A DNA stretch of 32,693 nucleotides from Actinomycetes bacterium (GTDB taxonomy: Bacteria; Actinomycetota; Acidimicrobiia; Acidimicrobiales; Palsa-688). Shown one piece after another: positions 6,064 through 13,298 of this stretch; the first letter of the stretch is position 1, and the number at the start of each line of letters is the position of its first letter. The notes beneath the pieces are model-generated. The model did no database searches. It saw nothing but the letters and a program-made list of their open reading frames with translations, and was not told the origin of the DNA. Where the stretch lies: contig JAKAQB010000043.1 of NCBI GenBank assembly GCA_021811865.1, forward strand, positions 1 through 32,693. Reading direction: 5' to 3'. The translations under genes were made by a program, and so were the position numbers.

Positions 6064-7199
6064 CCGTCTACCTCGTCGGCGCTGGCCCGGGCGACCCCGG
6101 CCTGCTCACCGTGCGCGCCGCCGAGCTGCTCGCCCGCGCCGACGTCGTCGTCCATGACCCGCTCTTGGACGCGTCGCTGCTCGAGCTCGCCCCTCCCGGC
6201 GCGCTGCGCATCGACGTCGGCAGGCGAGCCGGGGGCACCATGCCCCAGGACCAGATCAACGCCCTCCTCGTCGAGCACGGCCGCGCCGGGCGGGAAGTGG
6301 TTCGCCTGGAGGGCGGCGACCCGTTCGTGCCGGGGCGGGGTGGGGAGGAGGCCATCGCCCTGCAGGGCGCCGGCGTCGCCTTCGAGGTCGTACCGGGCGT
6401 CACCCCCGCCGTCGCCGCCCCGGCCTACGCCGGTGCCGTCGCCGGCGTCGACCTCGCCTGGTACACCCGGCGCCCGCTCTTCGGGCGGTCGGTCGTCGTC
6501 ACCCGCGCCAGCGGGCAGGCCTCGGCCCTCTCGGCCCGCCTCCGGGCACTGGGCGCCCACCCCGTCGAGCTGCCTGCCATCGCCATCACCGGGCCGGCCG
6601 ACGGCGGCGCCGCCCTCGCCGCGGCCGCCACCCGCCGCTACGACTGGGTGATCTTCACCTCCGCCAACGCCGTCCCCCGCTTCTGCGACCTGATCCCAGA
6701 CAGCCGGGCGTGGGCCGGCACCCGCATCGCCGCCATCGGACCCTCGACCGCCGAGGCCCTCGCCCGCTACCGCCTCCTCGCCGACCTGTTACCCGACAAG
6801 CACGTGGCCGAGTCACTGCTCGCCGCGCTCCTCGCCACATCGCCACCCCGCCACGCGCTCGTCCCCGCCGCCGCCGCCGCCCGCTCCGTCCTCCCCGAAG
6901 GCCTGCGGGCGGCCGGCTGGCGCGTCGACGTGGTCGAGGCTTACCGGACGGTGCGGGCCGACCCGCCTCCCGGCGCCCTCGAGGCGGCCGCGGCCGCCGA
7001 CGCCGTCTGCTTCACCGCATCGTCCACCGTCACCAACTACGTTGCCCTCGCCGGCACCGCCCACGTCCCGCCCGTCGTCGCCTGCATCGGGCCGGTCACG
7101 GCCGAGACCGCCCGCCAGGCGGGCATCGAGGTGACCGTGGTCGCCGGCGAGCACACGATCCCCGGGCTGGTCGACGCCCTCAGCGCTGTGCTGGCGTGA
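6060..7199 (+). CDS. hemD: Uroporphyrinogen-III synthase fused to a truncated CobA methyltransferase domain
   Basis: The C-terminal part (about residues 138-379) is a complete HemD. It starts at [14 protein letters not shown] and includes [20 protein letters not shown] and [15 protein letters not shown]. HemD cyclises hydroxymethylbilane to uroporphyrinogen III. The N-terminal part (1-127) matches only the first lobe of a SUMT/CobA uroporphyrinogen-III C-methyltransferase: [36 protein letters not shown] and [15 protein letters not shown]. The sequence then jumps from AYAGAVAG straight to [14 protein letters not shown]. In ordinary fusions about 100 residues lie between these points, including the second SAM-binding lobe. 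The reading frame is intact. HemD activity is expected, but methyltransferase activity is unlikely. The GTG start overlaps the hemC stop (GTGA). A 139-base gap follows. Confidence 0.93.
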   Translation: MTVYLVGAGPGDPGLLTVRAAELLARADVVVHDPLLDASLLELAPPGALRIDVGRRAGGTMPQDQINALLVEHGRAGREVVRLEGGDPFVPGRGGEEAIALQGAGVAFEVVPGVTPAVAAPAYAGAVAGVDLAWYTRRPLFGRSVVVTRASGQASALSARLRALGAHPVELPAIAITGPADGGAALAAAATRRYDWVIFTSANAVPRFCDLIPDSRAWAGTRIAAIGPSTAEALARYRLLADLLPDKHVAESLLAALLATSPPRHALVPAAAAARSVLPEGLRAAGWRVDVVEAYRTVRADPPPGALEAAAAADAVCFTASSTVTNYVALAGTAHVPPVVACIGPVTAETARQAGIEVTVVAGEHTIPGLVDALSAVLA

Positions 7200-7254
7200 T
7201 GGCAGCGGGCCGTCGCTCGACTGCGTCCGGCTCCATCGCGGTTGAGGAGGGCAC

Positions 7255-7290
7255 GGCCGGGGGCGGGCGGTACGTTGTCGGGGCCCGGCC
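7255..7290 (+). other. GC inverted repeat in the hemD-hemB gap
   Basis: GGCCGGG (7255-7261) and CCCGGCC (7284-7290) are perfect seven-base inverted repeats around a 22-base loop. They lie in the 139-base gap before hemB, the only long gap inside the hem cluster. A separate promoter or terminator may sit here. There is no T-run and I see no convincing promoter pair. Confidence 0.3.
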
Positions 7291-7338
7291 GCAGCCGTCG
7301 CCGGGCGTGAGCCGCCGTCCCGGGAGGCCTTTCTCCGC

Positions 7339-8322
7339 ATGCCCTATCCCGACACCCGCCTGCGCCGCCTGCGGCGGACACCGGCCCTGCGCGAGCTCGT
7401 CGCCGAGACGCACCTGCAGGTCGAGGACCTGATCGCCCCGCTGTTCGTGCGGGAGGGCGTCGACGAGCCGCAGCCCGTCGCGTCGCTCCCCGGCGTCGTC
7501 CAGCACACCGTCGAGTCGCTCGCCAAGGAGGTCGTCCGGCTCGCCGGCCTCGGCATCCGGGGGGTCGTGCTCTTCGGCGTGCCGGCTCGCAAGGACCCCC
7601 ACGGCAGCGGTGCCTGGGACCCCGACGGCATCGTGGCGGTCGCCCTCCGGCGCCTGCGGGAGGAGGTCGGCGACCGCCTCGCTCTCGTCGCCGACCTGTG
7701 CCTCGACGAGTACACCGACCACGGCCACTGCGGGGTGCTCGACGCCCGGGGCGAGGTCGACAACGACGCCACCCTCGAGCTGTACGCCCGGGCCGCCCTT
7801 GCCCAGGCGGCCGCCGGCGCCGACGTCGTCGCCCCGTCGGGGATGATGGACGGTCAGGTGGCCGCCATCCGCGGCGCCCTCGACGGCGCCGGGCGCGCCG
7901 ACGTGGCGATCATGGCCTACGCCGCCAAGTTCGCCTCCGCGCTGTACGGCCCGTTCCGGGACGCCGTCGACGTGACCATCGCCGGCGGGGGTGACCGGCG
8001 CGCCTACCAGCAGGACGTCCGCAACCTGCGGGAGGCGCTGCGGGAGGTTGCCCTCGACGTGCAGGAGGGCGCCGACCTGGTGATGGTCAAGCCGGCGGTC
8101 ACCTACCTCGACGTGATCAGCGAGGTCCGCCGGCGCCACGACGTCCCGCTCGCCGCATACCACGTGAGCGGCGAGTACGCCATGATCAAGGCCGCCGGGG
8201 AGCGGGGCTGGGTTGACGGCGACGCCGTGGCCCTCGAGCAGCTGCTGGCCATCAAGCGCGCCGGCGCCGACCTGGTCCTCACCTACTTCGCCGGCGACGC
8301 AGCGGAGTGGCTGCGTGGATAA
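7339..8322 (+). CDS. hemB: Delta-aminolevulinic acid dehydratase (porphobilinogen synthase)
   Basis: The enzyme condenses two 5-aminolevulinates to porphobilinogen. The 327-residue protein carries both active-site lysines (Lys197 in MAYAAKFASALYGPFRDA and Lys251 in LVMVKPAVTYLD) and the metal loop DLCLDEYTDHGHCG. Two of the three zinc-type cysteines are present (Cys121, Cys131), while the middle one is Asp123. The metal site is therefore a mixed type between the Zn and Mg classes. The ATG at 7339 lacks a strong Shine-Dalgarno, but the N-terminus (PDTRLRRLRRTPALREL) is normal for the family. The stop overlaps the hemL start by eight bases. Confidence 0.96.
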   Translation: MPYPDTRLRRLRRTPALRELVAETHLQVEDLIAPLFVREGVDEPQPVASLPGVVQHTVESLAKEVVRLAGLGIRGVVLFGVPARKDPHGSGAWDPDGIVAVALRRLREEVGDRLALVADLCLDEYTDHGHCGVLDARGEVDNDATLELYARAALAQAAAGADVVAPSGMMDGQVAAIRGALDGAGRADVAIMAYAAKFASALYGPFRDAVDVTIAGGGDRRAYQQDVRNLREALREVALDVQEGADLVMVKPAVTYLDVISEVRRRHDVPLAAYHVSGEYAMIKAAGERGWVDGDAVALEQLLAIKRAGADLVLTYFAGDAAEWLRG

Positions 8323-9577
8323 CGCCTCGCTCTGGTCCAGGGCGCTGGCCGTCACGCCGGGGGGTGTCAACTCGCCGGTGCGTGCCTTTCGCGCCGTGGG
8401 CGGCACGCCCTACTTCGTGGCTCGGGGCTCGGGCGCCTACGTATGGGACGTCGAGGGCCGGCGGTACCTCGACATGGTCCAGTCCTACGGGGCGGCGATC
8501 CTCGGCCACGCCCACCCGGTGGTCATCGAGGCCATAAGGAAGGCGGCCGGGGAGGGCACCACCTTCGGGGCGCCGACCGAGCGGGAGGTGCTGCTCGCCG
8601 AGGTCATCGCCTCCCGCGTCCCCGGCTGCGAGCAGGTGCGACTCGTGAGCAGCGGCACAGAGGCGTGCATGTCCGCCGTCCGCCTTGCCCGGGGCGCCAC
8701 CGGGCGCGACCGCGTAGTTGTGTTCGAGGGCTGCTACCACGGGCACTCCGACGGGCTGCTCGCCGGCGGGGGCAGCGGCGTGGCCACCCTGGGGCTGCCT
8801 GCGTCGGCTGGCGTACCTCCTGCGGCGGTGGCCGAGACGATGGTGGCGCCCTACAACGTCGTGCCTTCATTGGGCTCCGACGTCGCATGCGTGATCGTCG
8901 AGCCCGTCGCCGCCAACATGGGGCTGGTCCCGCCCGCCCCCGGCTTCCTCGCCGGCCTCCGGGAGGCGTGCGATCGGGTCGGGGCGCTGCTCGTCTTCGA
9001 CGAGGTGATCACCGGGTTCCGCCTCGCTCCCGGGGGGGCCTCGGCGTGGTACGGCGTCACGCCGGACCTGTGGTGCTTCGGCAAGGTGATCGGTGGCGGG
9101 CTGCCGCTGGCGGCGTTCGGCGGGCGGCGCGACGTCATGTCGTCGCTGGCGCCGGGGGGGCCGGTGTACCAGGCGGGGACGCTCTCGGGGAACCCGCTGG
9201 CGACCGCAGCGGGCCTGGCGGCGTTGTCGCTGCTCGACCCCGGTGCCTACCGGGCGCTGGCGGAGAGGGTGGGACGATTCGCCTCCGGGCTGGCCTCGGC
9301 GCTGGCGGCGGCCGGGGTGGAGGCCCAGGTGCCGGTGGCCGGCACGCTGGTCGGCGTGTTCTTCGGGCCCGTGCCGGTGACGTCGTACGCCGGGGCGAGG
9401 GCGTCGGCGGAGACGGGGTTGTTCCCCGGCTTCATGCACGGGTTGCTGTCGCGGGGCGTGGCGCTGGCGCCGGGCGCCTACGAGATCCTGTTCCCGGGGC
9501 TGGCACACAGCGACGAGGACCTCGACCGGGTCGTCTCGGCGGTGGGGGAGGTGGCGGAGGACCTGGCGCGGGGGTAG
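8315..9577 (+). CDS. hemL: Glutamate-1-semialdehyde 2,1-aminomutase
   Basis: This PLP enzyme converts the HemA product glutamate-1-semialdehyde to 5-aminolevulinate, the HemB substrate. The 420-residue protein starts LWSRALAVTPGGVNSPVRAF. It has SSGTEACMSAVRLAR (PLP phosphate region), CYHGHSD, the Asp of VFDEVITGFR, and the Schiff-base Lys257 in CFGKVIGGGLP. It ends with GAYEILFPGLAHSDEDLDR. The GTG at 8315 lies inside the hemB end, with a GGAG (8304-8307) upstream. The same frame is open farther upstream only as a hemB shadow. It closes the hem cluster and converges on a minus-strand gene. The 77-base gap between them is G-rich, with a repeated GGGCGTTG motif and no clear terminator. Confidence 0.96.
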   Translation: MDNASLWSRALAVTPGGVNSPVRAFRAVGGTPYFVARGSGAYVWDVEGRRYLDMVQSYGAAILGHAHPVVIEAIRKAAGEGTTFGAPTEREVLLAEVIASRVPGCEQVRLVSSGTEACMSAVRLARGATGRDRVVVFEGCYHGHSDGLLAGGGSGVATLGLPASAGVPPAAVAETMVAPYNVVPSLGSDVACVIVEPVAANMGLVPPAPGFLAGLREACDRVGALLVFDEVITGFRLAPGGASAWYGVTPDLWCFGKVIGGGLPLAAFGGRRDVMSSLAPGGPVYQAGTLSGNPLATAAGLAALSLLDPGAYRALAERVGRFASGLASALAAAGVEAQVPVAGTLVGVFFGPVPVTSYAGARASAETGLFPGFMHGLLSRGVALAPGAYEILFPGLAHSDEDLDRVVSAVGEVAEDLARG

Positions 9578-9654
9578 GGCGGTCGTCGGGGGCTCGGGGG
9601 CGCCGGGGCGGCCTTGGGCGGGCGTTGCGGCGGGCGTTGTGGCGGGCGGGCTCG

Positions 9655-10944
9655 TCAGGCGGCGGAGCTCGTCGGCACCACCCGCGCGAGCGACGCCAGC
9701 GCCCGGTACGCCGCTTCGGCCGGGCCGAGCTCGTCGGGGCGCAGGATGTTCGCCATGATCCGCAGCACCCACTCCATGAGGGTCCGGTTGCGCATGCCGG
9801 TGCTCACCATGGCCCGCATCAGCTCGGGATGGCCGATCACGTGCACGAACGCCCGGGCCACCCGGAAGTACAGCCCGTAGCGGTCCCGGAGCGCGTCCTG
9901 GTAGGTGCGCAGCGCCATCCCGTCCCCGCTGGCCAGCGCCAGGTGGACGGCGTCGGCGGCCATTCGCCCTGTCTCGTAGGCGTAGGCGATCCCCTCACCG
10001 TTGAACGGGTTGATCGTGCCGCCGGCGTCGCCGGCGACCAGGTAGGTGGGCCCCACGTGAGGTCCCACGGACAGGCCCATCGGCAGGCGACCGCCGGTGG
10101 CCGGCCCGCAGGCCGTCCCCGGCCGCAGGTCCCACTGCTCGGGAGCGAGCTCGACGAAGCTCTCCATGAGGTGGGTGGTGTTGACGGCCTTCCACTGGTT
10201 GAAGGTCGACAGCAGGCCGACGCCGACATTCACCCGGCCGTCGCCCACGGGGAAGATCCAGCCGTAGCCGGGGAGCGCGTTGCCTGCCCTGTCGCGGATG
10301 TCGAGCCAGCTGTCGATCCAGGACTCGGCGTGCATCGGTGACTCGTAGTAGCCCCGGATGGCCATGCCCAGCGGGTAACGCCGGTTGCGCGCCGTCCCGA
10401 GGGCACGGCCGAAGCGGGAGTTGGCCCCGTCGGCGACGACCACGTAGCGGGCCCTCACCTCGACGGGCGCCGACCCTGATGCGTCCTTGCGGGTGACCCA
10501 CGCACCGCGCAGGAGCCCACCCTCGAGCACCGGTTGGCCCGCTTCGGCATGCTCCCACACCGCTGTCCCTGCCTTCCCCGCCCGCCGGGCGACCAGAGCG
10601 TCGAGGTCCTTGCGGGTGATGACGTACCCGTAACCGGGCAGGTCCGGATGGCCCGGCCACTCGAGCTCCAGCGTGCGGCCGAAGGCGTGGCTGCGCAGGC
10701 CGGCGTAGCGGTGGCCTGCCGCCGCCAGCTCACCCCCGAGGCCCATCTCCTCCAGCTGGCGCACAGACCGGGGGGTCAGGGCGTCCCCGCAGGTCTTCTC
10801 ACGCGGGTAGCCCTTCCGCTCCACGAGGACGACGTCGTGGCCGGCGCTCGCCAGCCAGTACGCGCACGACGCTCCCGACGGACCGCCGCCGATGACGAGC
10901 ACGTCGCAGCGGCGGGGACCCTGGTGCTGCTCGATCACCGGCAC
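9655..10944 (-). CDS. Geranylgeranyl reductase-family FAD oxidoreductase (menaquinone reductase MenJ-like)
   Basis: The 429-residue protein opens with the FAD dinucleotide motif (DVLVIGGGPSGASCAYWLA, about 14-32). It has EKTCGDALTP (the conserved CG-D motif of the geranylgeranyl reductase family), an Asp-Gly motif (VVVADGANSRFGR) and the second FAD signature (YLVAGDAGGTINPFNGEGI). These enzymes saturate isoprenoid double bonds. In mycobacteria MenJ reduces one double bond of the menaquinone side chain. Its position next to the complex I operon, whose electron acceptor is menaquinone, supports that role but does not prove it. Archaeal-type lipid or chlorophyll-type substrates are alternatives. 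The GTG start lacks a good RBS and sits close behind a TAGATT, so it may be translated from a leaderless mRNA. Confidence 0.9.
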   Translation of the reverse strand: MPVIEQHQGPRRCDVLVIGGGPSGASCAYWLASAGHDVVLVERKGYPREKTCGDALTPRSVRQLEEMGLGGELAAAGHRYAGLRSHAFGRTLELEWPGHPDLPGYGYVITRKDLDALVARRAGKAGTAVWEHAEAGQPVLEGGLLRGAWVTRKDASGSAPVEVRARYVVVADGANSRFGRALGTARNRRYPLGMAIRGYYESPMHAESWIDSWLDIRDRAGNALPGYGWIFPVGDGRVNVGVGLLSTFNQWKAVNTTHLMESFVELAPEQWDLRPGTACGPATGGRLPMGLSVGPHVGPTYLVAGDAGGTINPFNGEGIAYAYETGRMAADAVHLALASGDGMALRTYQDALRDRYGLYFRVARAFVHVIGHPELMRAMVSTGMRNRTLMEWVLRIMANILRPDELGPAEAAYRALASLARVVPTSSAA

Positions 10945-10950
10945 ACGGCG

Positions 10951-10956
10951 AATCTA
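10951..10956 (-). promoter_or_regulatory. Candidate -10 box, leaderless start of the menJ-like gene
   Basis: On the minus strand TAGATT ends six bases before the GTG at 10944. This TANNNT placement is typical of actinobacterial leaderless transcripts, in which transcription starts at the start codon. No convincing -35 box is visible, and no Shine-Dalgarno precedes the GTG, which agrees with leaderless translation. Confidence 0.4.
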
Positions 10957-11013
10957 TGCGAGCGGGGGCTACGGCCGGCAGGGCGCGCGACGTCAGGCCT
11001 CGGAGATCGCCGG

Positions 11014-11391
11014 GTGAGTGGCTCCTGGCGGCGCGGGGGGACATGCTGGGCAACCGTGGTGTTCGGTCCTTGGGACGTCCTTGGCATCGTGGTCGGCGGC
11101 GGGCTCGCCGCCGCCGTCATCGTGGTGGTGGCGCTGCGTGCGCTGTGGGCGGGCCGGGCCGGCGCTCCGGCGGGCAGCGACGAGCACGGGGGCGACACCA
11201 CCCCCACGGCTGCAACCACCCGCCGGCGCTTCCTCGAGCAAGGCGTGGTGGGCGTCTTCGCCGCCGCGCTCGTCGGTGTGGTCACCTCGGCATCGGATTA
11301 CCTGGGGACTGCCTCCCGGCGGCGGATCTTCGGGCCGCCACCGGGGATCGACACGACGGGCCAGCGCCCGGCCGGCCCGCACTGCAACTGA
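11014..11391 (+). CDS. Small membrane protein with twin-arginine-like motif, unknown function
   Basis: I do not recognise this family. With the GTG at 11014 (GGAG at 11002-11005, eight-base spacer) the product has 125 residues. A start at GTG 11056 would give 111. The first membrane segment (VLGIVVGGGLAAAVIVVVAL) is followed by a polar Gly/Thr-rich linker. Then comes TTRRRFLEQGVVGVFAAALVG (RRR about residues 70-72), an Arg-Arg plus hydrophobic pattern like a Tat signal or Rieske-type anchor. The end GPPPGIDTTGQRPAGPHCN carries one Cys near the C-terminus. No [2Fe-2S] or heme motif is seen, so if it derives from a Rieske protein the cofactor domain is gone. It is divergent from the menJ-like gene and upstream of nuoA. 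Confidence 0.6.
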   Translation: MSGSWRRGGTCWATVVFGPWDVLGIVVGGGLAAAVIVVVALRALWAGRAGAPAGSDEHGGDTTPTAATTRRRFLEQGVVGVFAAALVGVVTSASDYLGTASRRRIFGPPPGIDTTGQRPAGPHCN

Positions 11392-11405
11392 CCCATGGAT
11401 AGGCT

Positions 11406-11420
11406 GGCCGGCAGCCGGCC
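11406..11420 (+). promoter_or_regulatory. Palindrome in the nuoA leader
   Basis: GGCCGGC-A-GCCGGCC is a perfect 15-base odd palindrome, 15 bases after the stop of the small membrane protein and 113 bases before nuoA. A second small dyad, GTAG-AAA-CTAC, occurs at 11481-11491. Either could be an operator or a hairpin in the nuo leader. Neither resembles the Rex operator. Confidence 0.35.
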
Positions 11421-11532
11421 GGCGAAGCGCGACCAGGTGGCGGAACCGTGACCAGGCTGGCGTGCCGACCGCCCCACGGCGTAGAAACTACAGCCGCCCC
11501 CATCCTGACCACGTCCCAGAAGGAAGCCAGCG

Positions 11533-12117
11533 ATGGTCCAGTACCTCCCGATCCTCCTGCTGCTGGTGCTGGCTGCGCTGTTCGCCGCCGGGTCCTTCCT
11601 CGCCTCAGGCCTCCTCGGCCCCAAGCGCCCGACCGCAGCCAAGGACGGCCCGTACGAGTCGGGCATCGCCCCCAGGCGCGAGCCGGCGGCGCGCTTCCCC
11701 GTCCGCTTCTACCTCGTCGCCATGATCTTCATCATCTTCGACATCGAGGTCGTGTTCCTCTATCCGTGGGCGGTCATGTACCACCAGCTGTCGAGCTTCG
11801 GCCTGGCAGAGATGGCCACCTTCGTCGGCATCGTCTTCGTGTCCTTCGCCTACCTGGTCTCCAACGGCGCCCTCGACTGGGGGCCGACCCAGCGGTTCCG
11901 CAACCGGCCTGAGCCTGACCTCACACGCACGACCACCGCCACCGTCCGCCGGGTGCCGCGCCCGTTGCAGGTCGCAGTCGAGGGCCCGGGGCTGCGACCC
12001 GTCGAGGGCGACGCCGGCGAGGAAGGCGGCGGGCGAGCCGGCAACGGCGTGCCGGGGCCCGGGGAGGGCGCCCCCAGCTGGGCGCAGCCGGTCGGTGCCC
12101 CGAGGGGAGAGGAGTAG
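11533..12117 (+). CDS. nuoA: NADH-quinone oxidoreductase subunit A
   Basis: NuoA is a three-helix membrane subunit at the junction of the arms of complex I. The product has three hydrophobic segments (about 4-27, 58-80, 91-110), the family motif GPYESGI (39-45) and the signature [12 protein letters not shown] (69-80). The ATG follows AGAAGGAAG at a good distance. At 194 residues it is much longer than the usual 120-130. From about residue 122 a hydrophilic Pro/Gly/Glu/Arg-rich tail of some 70 residues is added. This gene leads the 14-gene nuo operon, and nuoB starts two bases after its stop. The assignment is secure; the tail is of unknown use. Confidence 0.96.
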   Translation: MVQYLPILLLLVLAALFAAGSFLASGLLGPKRPTAAKDGPYESGIAPRREPAARFPVRFYLVAMIFIIFDIEVVFLYPWAVMYHQLSSFGLAEMATFVGIVFVSFAYLVSNGALDWGPTQRFRNRPEPDLTRTTTATVRRVPRPLQVAVEGPGLRPVEGDAGEEGGGRAGNGVPGPGEGAPSWAQPVGAPRGEE

Positions 12118-12119
12118 CG

Positions 12120-12695
12120 ATGGGCCTGGAGAGCCTGCAACACAACTTCCTCTCGGGCACGTTGGAGGGTGCCGTCAAGTGGGCGCGGGCGGCCAGCTCC
12201 TGGGGTGCCAACTTCGGCCTCGCCTGCTGCGCGATCGAGATGATGGCCACCGGCGCCGCCAACTACGACCTCGCCCGCTTCGGGATGGAGGTGTTCCGGG
12301 CGTCGCCCCGCCAGGCGGACCTGATGATCGTCGCCGGCCGGCTCAGTCAGAAGATGGCCCCGGTGCTGCGGGAGGTCTACGACCAGATGATGGAACCAAA
12401 GTGGGTCATCTCGATGGGTGTGTGCGCCAGCACCGGAGGGATGTTCAACAACTACGCGCTGGTGCAGGGCGTCGACCAGATCGTCCCGGTCGATGTGTAC
12501 GTGCCGGGATGCCCGCCCGGTCCCCAGACCCTCATCCACGGCATCCTCACGCTCCACCAGCAGATCCGTGTCGGCGAGATCACCCGCCGGCCCGGTGAGG
12601 GGGCCCGCATCCGGGTGGCCGAGCTCCCGCAGCCGCAGCGCCTCCCCACCACCCCGGCGCGCGTCCCGACCGGGCTGTCCCCGACCGGCGCATGA
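12120..12695 (+). CDS. nuoB: NADH-quinone oxidoreductase subunit B
   Basis: NuoB carries the terminal [4Fe-4S] cluster N2, which passes electrons to the quinone. The 191-residue product has the N2 ligands in [14 protein letters not shown] (Cys36, Cys37), [15 protein letters not shown] (Cys102) and [10 protein letters not shown] (Cys131). All four cysteines are present, including the unusual adjacent pair. The start has GGGGAGAGGA just upstream. The C-terminal 40 residues are a Pro/Arg-rich tail. It overlaps nuoC by an ATGA. Confidence 0.98.
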   Translation: MGLESLQHNFLSGTLEGAVKWARAASSWGANFGLACCAIEMMATGAANYDLARFGMEVFRASPRQADLMIVAGRLSQKMAPVLREVYDQMMEPKWVISMGVCASTGGMFNNYALVQGVDQIVPVDVYVPGCPPGPQTLIHGILTLHQQIRVGEITRRPGEGARIRVAELPQPQRLPTTPARVPTGLSPTGA

Positions 12696-13258
12696 GCGAC
12701 GCGGACCAGGCCAGGCCGGCGGGCCACGACGACGAGGCGGGTGAGGGCGGGGCGACGGCGCCCCCGGGTGCGGTCGCCGTGCTGGAGGATGTCCACGGCT
12801 GCCCGATGGTCGACAGCCTCGGCTCCCGTGTCGTCCACACCGACCGCGACCGCTACCACGCCCTCTTGGAGGGGTTGCGTGGCGACGGCTACGACCTGTT
12901 CGTCGGGTTGACGGGTGTCGACTACCTGACGCATCCCGGGCGAGCCCTGCCGGCCGGGGTCGGCCCCGAGCGGTTCGAGGTGGTGGTCGAGCTGTGGCGC
13001 ATCCGTGACCGCCGGCGGCTGCGGGTCCGCTGCCAGGTGCCCGGTGGCGATCCGTGGGTGCCGACACTGTTCGACCTGTGGGCCGGCGCCGAGGCTCACG
13101 AGCGGGAGACCTACGACATGTTCGGCATCCGGTTCGAAGGACATCCAGATCCGAGCCGGATCCTCATGCCCGAGGACTGGGAGGGCCACCCGCTGCGCAA
13201 GGACTACCCGACCGGGCGCGTGCCCGTGCAGTTCAAGGAGTCACCGGACCGGCGCTGA
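12692..13258 (+). CDS. nuoC: NADH-quinone oxidoreductase subunit C
   Basis: NuoC is a peripheral-arm subunit without cofactors that packs against NuoD and NuoB. The 188-residue product has the 30-kDa subunit signature [17 protein letters not shown], followed by [18 protein letters not shown] (about 138-173). The N-terminal 30 residues are acidic and variable. NuoC is a separate gene here, not fused to NuoD as in E. coli. It is coupled to nuoB by the four-base ATGA overlap. A 40-base gap with only a weak purine stretch leads to nuoD. Confidence 0.97.
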   Translation: MSDADQARPAGHDDEAGEGGATAPPGAVAVLEDVHGCPMVDSLGSRVVHTDRDRYHALLEGLRGDGYDLFVGLTGVDYLTHPGRALPAGVGPERFEVVVELWRIRDRRRLRVRCQVPGGDPWVPTLFDLWAGAEAHERETYDMFGIRFEGHPDPSRILMPEDWEGHPLRKDYPTGRVPVQFKESPDRR

Positions 13259-13298
13259 CCCCATCCGCCCCACCAAGCGACGACGAGAGCGACGAGAC

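Noticed and set aside
13005..13298. Extension of the nuoD frame into nuoC
   Set aside because: It is the out-of-frame shadow of nuoC. The ATG at 13299 is the first start outside nuoC.
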